DNA of 64,000 nt, taken from positions 5,394,001-5,458,000 of the forward strand of contig CM045759.1 in assembly GCA_025200525.1 (NCBI GenBank), in the 5' to 3' direction. The notes under the pieces are model-generated. The model saw nothing but the letters and a program-made list of their open reading frames with translations. It made no database searches and was not told where the DNA came from. This document shows positions 1 through 9,323 of the stretch, one piece after another. This stretch comes from Camellia lanceoleosa (taxonomy: Eukaryota; Streptophyta; Magnoliopsida; Ericales; Theaceae). Both the position numbers and the translations under genes were made by a program. Position 1 is the stretch's first letter. Each line of letters opens with the position of its first letter.

Positions 1-1071
1 CCATGTCTTGTCGATGAGGATGAAACAGTGCTTCCCCAAACCACTCCACCGAGCCCACAACTTGAGTGCTCCCAACGAGCTAGCTCTTCTAAGTGGGCAC
101 CAAAGATTACATTCCAGAACCGTGCTATCACTGACTCCGATTCGATGGTCGCCGAAAAAGACCATCTGATAGCATTCAACCTTGCCAAAAGCGTTTTCCT
201 TCCAGCCGATATGGAGCACCAAGACCATCTTACTGAGCTGAAGGCCATTCGCTCGGCCACAAAATCAATGGTGCTGGTAAGTTGCCCCTTTGCCTATCTT
301 TCCAATGTGTTCATCTGTCTGCTCGATTTTACTAAAAAGTTTCTTACCACCCTTTTACAGGCCGTGCAGAAAAACCACATCGCTCACAAGCGTGTGCTGG
401 AACTGTGCAAGCCAACAAAGCAGGCCATGGCAGAGGCCAATGCCAAAACCGCCGAGCTAGAAGAGGCGAAGAAGCAAATAGCTGAGCTACAAACTGAGAG
501 GGTTCGTTTGACCGGTCTTCTCAACTCGGCTGAAGTAGACAAGCAAGAGGCGGCGGCCGTGATAAAAGATAAATATCTGCGCGAGCTGGCCAAGCTCGAG
601 GGAAAAAAGAACGCCAAGATAACCGAGCTCGAGAAGAAGGTTGAGGATGCGGAAGACCGCGGTTACAAGGAGGAAGAGGCCACTTACACCAAGCAATGTA
701 AAGCTGCAAAGGATCTATTCTTCAAATGTGGATGGACGGTGGCTGCAGTGCAGCTCGGTCATGGCCCAGAGACCGAGGTCTTCCTCAACCCTCCTTCGTA
801 TTTCATACCGAGCTCTATGGCGAAGTACGCTGTTGTCGTACAGCAAAAATTTCTACAAGAGGAGGATGAAGATTCTGCTCTAGAAGACAACACCCAACCC
901 GGTCGCCAGTCTATCTCCCTAACGCCAGTGGTCTCCATCCCACCTTTGCCTGTTGTGTCTGATGCGGTGCCTTCAACCGAGCTTAACCAAGATGTGCTTG
1001 CCACAACCAAGCTACCTCTGGGTGAAGACCGGGTTGTTTTGGATGTCGACCTGGACGACCTTTTCTTCTGA
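1..1071 (+). CDS. Antisense ORF of the gypsy element, coiled-coil protein, 5'-partial
   Basis: The frame is open from base 1, so the true start lies left of the window; it ends with TGA at 1069-1071. The visible product has a Ser/Pro-rich beginning, then a long charged coiled coil (about residues 125-230, rich in AELEEAKKQIAELQ-like heptads), then an acidic tail ending in VDLDDLFF. A GTAAGT donor at 277 and a TTTTACAG acceptor ending at 360 delimit a probable 84-nt intron. It is a multiple of three and lacks stops, so the frame is open whether or not it is spliced. Tat-lineage elements commonly carry such an ORF opposite to gag-pol, often with an N-terminal 'putative gypsy type transposon' domain (Transposase_28), which would lie outside the window. 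Its function is unknown. Confidence 0.7.
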   Translation, partial: PCLVDEDETVLPQTTPPSPQLECSQRASSSKWAPKITFQNRAITDSDSMVAEKDHLIAFNLAKSVFLPADMEHQDHLTELKAIRSATKSMVLVSCPFAYLSNVFICLLDFTKKFLTTLLQAVQKNHIAHKRVLELCKPTKQAMAEANAKTAELEEAKKQIAELQTERVRLTGLLNSAEVDKQEAAAVIKDKYLRELAKLEGKKNAKITELEKKVEDAEDRGYKEEEATYTKQCKAAKDLFFKCGWTVAAVQLGHGPETEVFLNPPSYFIPSSMAKYAVVVQQKFLQEEDEDSALEDNTQPGRQSISLTPVVSIPPLPVVSDAVPSTELNQDVLATTKLPLGEDRVVLDVDLDDLFF

Positions 1072-1309
1072 TTTTTATTTTCTTTGTCAAGTAAAAGAGT
1101 TTGTAACCGGGCTAAGGCCCCACCTTTTGTACTTCTGATCTGCACTTATCAATGAAATCTTCTTTTGTTTCAACTGTTGTTTCGGTTTACTTCCATGCTT
1201 TTATTTATTTTCCAATTGTTAGCTGAATGCAGCATAATATTTTCTGGCCGAGATACTTATCTCGGTCTTAACCTTTGGGCCTGTCTGGTCATACCTGCCA
1301 ACCTCTTCA

Positions 1310-2190
1310 GCCTAGGTTTTTACCTCGGCTGAAGATCATAAAAAGTTGTATTCCAGCCAATCACTCTTTAGCCTAGATCCTTATCTCGGCTGAGGAGTAC
1401 TAAGTGTTGGTTTTTCCAGCCAACCATTCTTCAGCCTAGATCCTTATCTTGGTTAAAGAGCAATAAATGTTGGTTTTTCCAACCAACCACTCTTCAGCCT
1501 TGATCCTAATCTTAGCTGAAGAGAGCTCAAAGTTGGTTTTTCCTGCCAACCCTGAGTGAAGTGTTTGGTTATTCCTGTCAAACGTCCTGCAGCCTAGATC
1601 CTTATCTTCGGCTTAGGAGAAGTGTGTGTTGGTTTTTCCAGCCAACCTCTTCAGCCCAGATCCTAATCTTAGCTGAAGAGAGCTCAAAGTTGCTTATTCC
1701 GGCTAACTCTGAGCAAAGTGTTTGGTTATTCCTGCCAAACGTCCTGCAGCCTAGATCCTTATCTTCGGCTTAGGAGAAGTGTGTGTTGGTTTTTCCAGCC
1801 AACCTCTTCAGCCCGGATCCTAATCTTAGCTGAAGAGAGCTCAAAGTTGGTTATTCCGGCCAACTCTAAGCGAAGTGTTTGGTTATTCCTGCCAAATGTC
1901 CTGTAGCCTAGATCCTTATCCTCGGCTTAGAAGAAGTGTGTGTTGGTTTTTCCAGCCAACCTCTTCAGCCCAGATCCTAATCTTAGCTGAAGAGAGCTCA
2001 AAGTTGGTTATTCCGGCCAACTCTGAGCGAAGTGTTTGGTTATTCCTGCCAAACGTCCTGCAGCCTAGATCCTTATCTTCGGCTCAGAAAAAATAAGTGT
2101 TGGTTTTTCCAGCCAACCCCTTCAGCCCAGATCCTGATCCTAGCTGAAGAAAGCGCAAAGTTGGTTATTTCGGCCAACTCTGCTTTTGTA
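1310..2190. repeat. 157-bp tandem repeat array in the gypsy 3' region
   Basis: The phrase gtttggttattcctgcc recurs at 1562, 1719, 1876 and 2033, exactly 157 bp apart. Each unit is built from two related halves of about 78 bp (TTGGTTTTTCCAGCCAACC...CAGCC(T/C)AGATCCTTATC and a diverged partner). Bases 1310-1560 hold older, more diverged half-units. Short ORFs here come from the periodicity and are not genes. Tandem arrays in this part of Tat and Ogre elements are known to vary between copies and can seed satellites. Confidence 0.9.
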
Positions 2191-2330
2191 GCCCCTAGCT
2201 CACTAAAATAACTTTTACAGAATAAAACAATTATGCTGAAAAGAAAACTACTTGTTTTATTGAGGAAAAGAAAAATTACAAGTACTTTAAAGAAAAGCTA
2301 AAAATAAAATAGTTTGAGATTGGCAGTGTT

Positions 2331-3162
2331 CTATGGCCTGGGAATGGCTTTGCTGTCTTCGTCTTCCAAGTGGTATGCCCCTTTTCCTGCTAATCCAACC
2401 ACTTTGTAAGGTCCTTCCCAGTTAGGCCCTAACTTGCCATCTCCTGGTACCAGGGTGTTTCCCATTACTTTGCGCAGCACCCAATCTCCAATCTTGAATT
2501 GCCGTGGATGTACTGTCTTGTTATACTTTTTGGATAACTCTTGCTGGTATGAGGCAATGTGAACCATTGCTCTTTCTCTTCTTTCTTCTGCAAGGTCGAG
2601 CTCCAATGCTATGGCTTCTCCATTTAAGTCTGGATCAAAATTTTCACTTCTAATTGTGGGGAGGCCAACTTCCAGTGGGATTACTGCTTCCATGCCATAG
2701 GCCAAGGAAAAAGGGGTTTCTCTAGTAGACCGTCGGGGTGTGGTACGGTAAGCCCATAAAACATGAGGGAGCTCCTGCGCCCACTTGCCTTTTGCTTTCT
2801 CTAACCTTTTCTTCAATCCATCCAAGACGACTTTGTTTGATGCTTCCGCTTGGCCATTTTCTTGGGGGTATGCCGGTGTAGAATTGTAGAATTCTATCTT
2901 GTATTCTTCACAAAAGCCTCTAAAAATTTTGTCATCGAACTGAGTGCCGTTGTCGGATATTAGAGCTTTTGGTATGCCGAATCGAGTGATGATATTCTAT
3001 CAGACGAACTTCTTCACATCTTTCTTCTTTATTGATGTTAGTGCTTCTGCTTCCACCCACTTTGTGAAGTAGTCTGTTGTTGCAAGGAAGAACTTTCTGT
3101 TGCCGGGTGCCGTTGGAAGTGGTCCTACTATGTCCAAGCCCCACATTGCGAAGGGCCGTGGG
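2331..3162 (-). pseudogene. Gypsy integrase: catalytic core and C-terminal part
   Basis: The minus strand encodes the integrase core up to the edge of the solo LTR at 3163. Visible landmarks are FAMWGLDIVGPLP (first catalytic Asp), YFTKWVEAEAL, SDNGTQF (second Asp) and YPQENGQAEASNK (catalytic Glu). The C-terminal region follows with WAQELPHVLWAYRTTPR, RQFKIGDWVLRKV and GPNWEGPYKVV. A frame change near 2930-2990, between the two Asp motifs, and a stop just before 2331 break the frame. The N-terminal zinc-binding half is on the far side of the insertion at 5757 and beyond. Confidence 0.88.
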
Positions 3163-4197
3163 TGTGATACCCCTGTTCCGTAGTATGCTAATTGGTCCTT
3201 AATTTGAGTATGATTATGTGTTTAGCATGATTTTGTGTGCCATTATGTAAATATATGTGATTTTGAAATTCTATCTGTTCACCGTAGGAATATCTGTTTG
3301 AATAATCTGCTTTGGAAATTAAATCGAGGGCCTTATCGGCCACAGAACCCAAAATTGATTACGCCATTGTGATTGGCATAATTTTTAGAGCCTACGGTGA
3401 AATTTAATTGAAAATTGATTTGGATCAAATTAATCAGATTAATATTGATGATTTAGTGCCCAATTATTTAATATTGTTAAATGGAATTAGTGGGTTTGTT
3501 GAATAAAGGCACTACACTCTCTATTCTTCTCCTTTTGTTACATTTTGGCTGATCAAAAACATTAAGGAAGAGAGGGGGTCGGCTAAGAGAGGGAGAGAGT
3601 GAAGAAATTGGAGTTTTGGCCTCAAAGCTTGATAATTTGTAGACCAACTCAAGAATTAAGCTTAAGCTTGGAAAATCAAAGCTTCTAGGTGAGTGATTCA
3701 TGCATTTATAGTCATCATCTTGTGAATTCGAGTTTAATAGATGGTCAAGAGCATGAATTAGTTTGAATATAATGGAATTGAGTTGTATATGTTGGATTTC
3801 AAGATTATAGAGGCATGCATGTAAAGAATGATTATAGATTTCCATGTTGGAGTTTAATTTGTGTAATCTATGTTAAAGTTGAATGAAATCCATGTGTATG
3901 ACCATCTCTTCACCAAATAAGTGGTGAATAATGAGTATTTCTTGCATGCAAGAGTAGATCATGAAAGAGTGAGCTTTGCATGTTTGAATTTGAGCATGTT
4001 GGTGATGGTTTGAGATATTTTGGGGCATGCATGTAGATAAATCATGAAATTGAGCTTCCTAATGTTGTAATCTTGTATTGGTAGCATGTTAACATGTGTA
4101 AATGTGTAATTTGAGCCATAACATGCATGAATTGTTGGTTGGAAGTTGCAATGCAGCTCAAGAACACAATTCTGGGTTTTCTAGAATTTTGGGGTCC

Positions 4198-4421
4198 ACT
4201 CGAGCAGGGAACATGACGCTCGAGCGGGAAAATCGTGCTCCCAGCACTTTTTGCAGAGTTGGATGTCCGCTCGAGCGGGATATCTCACGCTCGAGCGGGG
4301 AGTTTTGCAGACAGGCCTTCCGCTCGAGCGCTCTATTACACGCTCGAGCGTATTTTTCATGCAACCAGTACTTTTGCAGGCCTTAAGGGTCCGCTCGAGC
4401 GAGGAAGTTTACGCTCGAGCG
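4198..4421. repeat. Cluster of CGCTCGAGCG palindromes
   Basis: Within 225 bp the core CTCGAG, usually as CGCTCGAGCG, occurs eight times, near 4199, 4216, 4267, 4287, 4320, 4340, 4391 and 4411. They alternate as a CCGCTCGAGCG copy followed about 20 bp later by an ACGCTCGAGCG copy. The pairs are separated by diverged spacers that often contain TTTTGCAG. The motif is a perfect palindrome. A similar cluster occurs at 45594-45776. Confidence 0.9.
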
Positions 4422-4756
4422 GGGACCCTGTTTTCTGAAAGTTTGTTCATGCGTTCTGTGTTTCGTTTTCCGTTCTCTTTCACTTGTAGTCACTCTTAGG
4501 CATATGTTAAGCATTGTAAATGAGTTAATGAGATAAGAATAAAGTCTAAAGAGGAATATGTGAATTAAGGAACGGATTGAATTGTTAGTGACCCTTTTGT
4601 GTTCATGCAATGTGTAGGGTCAAGCTCCAGGGCAAATCCACAAGCCGATCACTGTGAGTAATATCAATATTCGAATGCTTGCGAATGTCCAATTGTTTAT
4701 TCCCTTATAAGCCTTATGAGTTACTAATTGGGACTGTGGATAAAAGCCTGACATGA

Positions 4757-5115
4757 ATAAATGAATGGACCGAAAGTCGTTTTGATAAACATAAATGGAC
4801 CAAAGGTCGTTTTGATAGAATTGAATGGACCGAAGGTCGTTTTGATAGAAATGAACGGACCAAAGGTCGTTTCGACATATATGAATGGACCAAAGGTCGT
4901 TTTGACATATATGAATGGACCAAAGGTCGTTTTGACTTATATGAATGGACCGAAGGTTGTTTTGACATGAATGAGTGGGCCGAAGGCCGTTTTGCCACGA
5001 ATGAGTAGGCCGAAGGCAGTTTGACAAGAATGAATAGGTCGAAGGCCATTTTGACCTAAATGATCGGGCTGAAGGCCGTTTTGACATAAATGAGTGGGCC
5101 GAAGGCCGTTTTGAC
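4757..5115. repeat. 30-bp minisatellite, about 12 units
   Basis: The phrase atgaatggac / atgagtgggc recurs every 30 bp (4761, 4791, 4821, 4851, 4881, 4911, 4941, 4971 and onward), followed by c(c/a)aa(a/g)ggtcgttttgac. Because 30 is ten codons, several frames stay open on both strands and give ORFs of 69 to 182 residues. Their periodic peptides are artefacts. Units in the right half have drifted toward gggccgaaggccgttttg. Confidence 0.93.
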
Positions 5116-5756
5116 ATGAATGGAAATCTGAATGGGCCAAAGGCCAGAATGTTGAAACTACAAGTCACTTAATTTGGAAGTCGTATAGTTATATATCTGT
5201 TAAATAGCAATATGAAATGGGCCCAAGGCCGTTTGGAACCTGTTGTTCTACATTGTTATATAACTTCTGTATTTGATATTATTCACTGGGCTATCGCTCA
5301 CGCTCATTCATGTGTTTGTAGGTGAGCCAAGAGAACTCCAAACCCAGCCCCAGTGAAGCCTACCATGAACAACACGAGTTTTTGGAGAGTCAGCCTTGTG
5401 TCTCACGCACGAGACCCATCCTTGCCATTTTGTTATACATTTACGTTTTGTCTTGTTGGCAAGGACTTTGTGTACATTTGTATATAGTCTGTTATGGGTT
5501 GGCTCAGTTTAGATGATCCAGTCTGTACAGGAGTTTATGCTACTGTACTTTTGATGTGGGTTATTAACGCATATGAGTATGGTATTGTTCGATGTGCATA
5601 TAAGCACGGCTCTAAGGACAAAGTTTCAAATTTTTGCTTCCGTTTGGCCCCTTTACTCTGACGAGTTATGTCTATTTTGGTCTAAGGCCGTAGGTAATCA
5701 CAGGATTACTGGCCGGTTATGTCCTTAACCCATAGGGGTGGGTTCGGGTCATGACA

Positions 5757-7350
5757 ATGGGCTAGTTAATGGTAGAAGCTCTCTGGCTGGTTAATGCATT
5801 TGGTGTGCGAACTTCTGACATTTCTCGCACTTCTTGACATACTTCTCTGAATTTGCTTGCATATAAGGCCACCAATATCCTTGCGAGATTGCCCTATAAG
5901 CCAATGATCTTCCCCCTTGGTGGCTTCCGCATACGCCTTCGTGTATCTCGAACAAGAATGCTTCAACTTTGCTGGGATGAACACACTTAAAGTAAGGTCC
6001 TGTGAAGGATTTCTTGTACAAGGCCATTGATGGGGAGAGCCAAAATCGTTGCGACTTTGCTCTAATCTTGTTGGCTTCCTTCTTTTCTTCAGGTAAGACG
6101 CCATCTTTCAAAAATACTATGATGGGATCCATCCATAAAGGGCCTAGTTCGGCACAACATACTTCAGCTACTTCGGGCTCTTCGATGCTTGGTCTTGGCA
6201 AGAAGTTGATCAATAATGGATGTGGGATGGATATATCTTCCATCGAAGCAAAGCCTACTAGTTCATCCGCTCTACTGTTTTCTTCCCTGCCTATCTGCTC
6301 TATACGCACTACTTCAAATTTCTTGATCTCTTTTCTGACTAACCCTTGGTACTTACCCATTCTGTCATCCTTTGCCTCGTAGTCGCCTGAAATTTGGTTT
6401 ACCACTAGCTATGAGTCACTGTAAACCATTAGCTCGGTGGCCTTCATGTAGAGTGCTGATTTTAGGCCTGCCAGAAGTGCTTCGTGCTCCGCTTCGTTGT
6501 TTGATGTTGGGAAGCCAAGGTTGACTGCTTGTTCCACTACTAGGCTGTCTGGTGAGATGAGGACTATGCCAAGTCCTGCACCGTGCCTGTTGGACGCTCC
6601 ATCTATGAAGAGCTTTCACATCTCTCCAACGAACAGCTTCCAGCAAGTGGAGGGATCGGATGATACCTTGGGGTCATTAGTGTTACTGGTATTTTCTTCA
6701 AAGTCCACACTTACTGTTTGCCCCTCATTACCTGATTGTACCAAGTCTTTACTTATTGATGAGTCTTTGCTTGGTGTAGTATGGTGTGCTTCTTCCTCCT
6801 TTCGTTCACTCTGGTATGTCCTGGGATGTGGCTGGGTGTCCTGTATCAGGGGTTGCGCTATTCCGGCAACAGTTTCCATCCTCATTTCGGTTGTACTAGT
6901 TAAGTCAACTAGGTAGATGTGGAAACTTCCTGGTGTGAACTCTGCCACAAAGTCTACCAAAGCTTGTGTTTTTATTGCGGTTCTGGGTTGAAACTTGATG
7001 TCAAACTATCCCAACTCCACTGCCCACTTCAAGATTCACCTAGAAAAGTTCGCCCTCTCAAACAAAGCTTTTAAAGGAAAAGCTGTGAGGACGATTATGG
7101 TGTGGGCGTGGAAGTAATACGACAGTTTCCTAGAGGCCATCATCAAGGCTAAGGCCAGTTTTTCCAGTGGCAAGTACCTGGTTTGTATGCCCAGTAATGT
7201 CTTGCTGACATAGAAGATGGGCAGGTGTTGGATTCATACGCTCGACCAACCTTTGCCTTGTTGCGTCTTTGTGAGCCGCCAGTACAAAAGAGTTCTTCTC
7301 CAGGTATTGGGGTCACTAGCAACGGTGGAAAAGACATGTATTCTTTCAAA
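5757..7350 (-). pseudogene. Gypsy RNase H region and integrase zinc-binding domain
   Basis: Reading leftward from 7350, the tail of the RT-linked RNase H is followed by a linker and then a second RNase H. The latter shows [13 protein letters not shown] (first Asp), [12 protein letters not shown] (Glu) and MVYSDS (Asp), followed by REENSRADELVGFAS. The integrase N-terminus follows, with HEGVCGSH and CEKCQ forming the HHCC zinc site and GYWWPYM between them. Stops interrupt it, including one right after MVYSDS and one just before KLFIDGAS. The reading continues into the integrase core at 3162 once the 3163-5756 insertion is removed. Confidence 0.85.
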
Positions 7351-7415
7351 CTTTCTAGGGCGCGGTCGCATTCTTCATCCCACTCAAACTTGGCCTTTAA
7401 TGCTTGAAAAAATGG

Positions 7416-8510
7416 TCAACATCTGTCTGACGACCGACTTATGAACTGTTTCAGCGCAGCTGCCATACCGGTGAGATACTGTACTTCTTTTACTGAGTTG
7501 GACCTCTCTAGATCCTGAATTGCTTTGATCTGAGAGGGGTCTGCCTCTATACCTCGGTTGGTCACCAGGAAGCCTAGGAATTTGCCTAATCCTACGCCGA
7601 ACGCACACTTAGATGCATTAAGGCGCAACTTGTGCTTCTTCAAGATCTGAAACATCTCACCTAGGTCCCTGAGATGGTCATTCTCATCCTTGCTTTTGAC
7701 TACCATATCATCGATGTAAGCCTCCATTGTTCTGCCTAACAATGGTTTAAACATCTTGGTGACCATGCGCTAGAATGTCGCCCCTGCGTTTTTTAGGCCA
7801 AAGGGCATGACCTTGTAGCAATACAGTCCTCTTGGCGTTGTAAAGGATGTGACCTCCTGGTCTGGTTCATACATAGTGATCTGATGGTAACCTCTGTACG
7901 CATCAAGAAAGCTAAGTCGCTTGTGCCCTGCCGTTAGGTCTACCAGTTGGTCTATCCGTGGTAGGGGAAAGCTGTCTTTTGGGCACGCCTTGTTGACTGT
8001 TTTGTAGTCCACGCAGACACGCCATTTTCCATTCTTCTTTGGCACCACTACTGTATTGGATATCCACTTGGGATAGTGCACTTCTCTGATAACTCCTGCC
8101 TTTAGAAGATTTCCCACTTCTTCCGCCACTATCTCGGCATGGTGGAGTGCTGATCTGCGAGTGCGCTGTATAATTGGTCTGGCAGTTGAGTGGACGCTCA
8201 ATTTGTGACAGGTGAAGTTTGGGTCAATGTCAGGCATGTCATACGGCGTCCAGGCAAACACTTCAATGTTAGAGGTCAAGAATTCCATGACCTCTATTCT
8301 CTTAGTGCTGGACATAGATGAGCCAAGCAAAAAGAACTTTTCCAGGTTCTTTTCATCTATCCTTACCAGTACCAAGTCTTCCACTGCCTTCTGTTCAGTG
8401 GCCTTGACAACATCTGCGAACAGCTTATTGCTTTCTAGTTCTTCCATCATCTGTATATATCCTTTGGCAACGCGGCTGCCATTTACTGTGACGAAGCATT
8501 GTTTGGACAT
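7416..8510 (-). pseudogene. Gypsy reverse transcriptase
   Basis: RT motifs appear in order: NTVVVPKKNGKWRVCVDYKTVNKACPKDSFPLPRIDQLVD, then LSFLDAYRGYHQI (first catalytic Asp), TPRGLYCYKVMPFGLKNAGATF, and [10 protein letters not shown] (the YIDD catalytic pair), followed by [12 protein letters not shown] and the thumb. A TAG at 7767-7769 falls between GATF and RMVTKMF, where related elements usually have Gln, so it is likely a CAG-to-TAG change. The N-terminal stretch from MSKQCF is in a different frame from the protease at 8533-8973. Confidence 0.92.
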
Positions 8511-8532
8511 AATCTGGTCTCCAAAGACCTCT

Positions 8533-9323
8533 TCAATTACTCATGCTTCGTTGGGGAACCGCATTACTTGATGGTAGGTTGACGCTACCGATCGCATGGC
8601 ATGCAGCCATGTCCTTCCCAAGATTATGTTGTACTTTGTCCTCCAGTTTTAGTTGTTTGAAGGTTTCGTAATACATTATCTCACATGAGCTCCCTTGGTC
8701 AATTAAAATTCGCTTGATGTCGTAATCCTTGACGTGGAGAGTGACGATCAGTGCATCATTGTGAGGGCAATATATCCTTGCCAAGTCTCTGTCTGAAAAA
8801 GACATGACGTTCGTGGCCTCTGTTCTCCCATTTTTAATGGTAGGTTGTGCACTTAATACCTCCCTTAAGTGCTCAGCCTTCTTGATCATTCCCCTGAGCT
8901 CACATACCCGCTCAGGTTCGAATACCCCATGTATCACGTTAATCACACCTTGAGGTGGGGCGTCGATCGGCATTCCGTTTGGGTTGTCGTGGTTCTGGGG
9001 GGCTGGCTGTGTCCCTCCTTCTTTGTACTAGTCCAGGTGCCCAGCTGCCACTAACTCCTCCAGGTGCTGTCTCAATGGCGTGCAATTTTCAGTGCGGTGT
9101 CCTTTTTCCTTATTGAAGGTGCACCGAGATCTTTCGTCATAGTCCTTTTGCACTTCTCCCAACTTAGCTGGCCATCGGACGAAAGGTTCATCACGTATCT
9201 TATCGAGAATCCGATAGATTGGTTTTTTGAACACTGTGGTAGTGGCAGTGCGGACTCTCAACCACCTTTTATCTTGGTCCTCTTCGTTGTCCCGCCTGCC
9301 TCGCCTGTTCCTGCTTGAACGTT
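8533..9323 (-). pseudogene. Gypsy gag C-terminus and aspartic protease
   Basis: From 9323 leftward the minus strand continues gag after the 4.1-kb insertion: an Arg-rich stretch, FVRWPAKLGE, a zinc-knuckle-like CTFNKEKGHRTENC and LEELVAAGHLD. A TAG then interrupts the same frame near 9028. The protease follows, with IKRILIDQGSSCEIMYYETF, where the usual DxGSS active-site motif reads D-Q-G-S-S. A frameshift around 8580-8600 and a TGA after FPNEA separate this from the RT frame. Confidence 0.82.

Larger units (their letters stand above)
3163..5756. mobile_element. 2.6-kb solo-LTR-like insertion in the gypsy integrase (TSD gtggg/atggg)
   Basis: The element starts TGTGATACCCC and ends GGGTCATGACA, so it has TG..CA termini with short imperfect inverted ends. 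It is flanked by gtggg (3158-3162) and atggg (5757-5761), a 5-bp target duplication with one substitution. Removing it with one TSD copy restores the conserved integrase SPWPF context. The right copy keeps the Trp codon and the left copy has mutated it to Arg. No coding domain is present and no second LTR is visible, so a solo LTR is the simplest reading. It holds a CTCGAG palindrome cluster and a 30-bp minisatellite. Confidence 0.85.

Noticed and set aside
1561..2096. Three overlapping ORFs (MFGYSCQTSCSLDPYLRL...) as a repeat protein family
   Set aside because: They restart every 157 bp in the tandem array and end at the same relative position; a product of the DNA repeat.
4757..5115. CRISPR-like appearance of regularly spaced 30-bp repeats
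   Set aside because: Repeats are contiguous with no unique spacers and lie in a plant LTR; it is a minisatellite.
4620..5168. Minus-strand ORF of 182 codons and other ORFs over the minisatellite
   Set aside because: The periodic 10-residue peptides arise from an exact 30-bp repeat that leaves several frames open on both strands; no domain or splice context.
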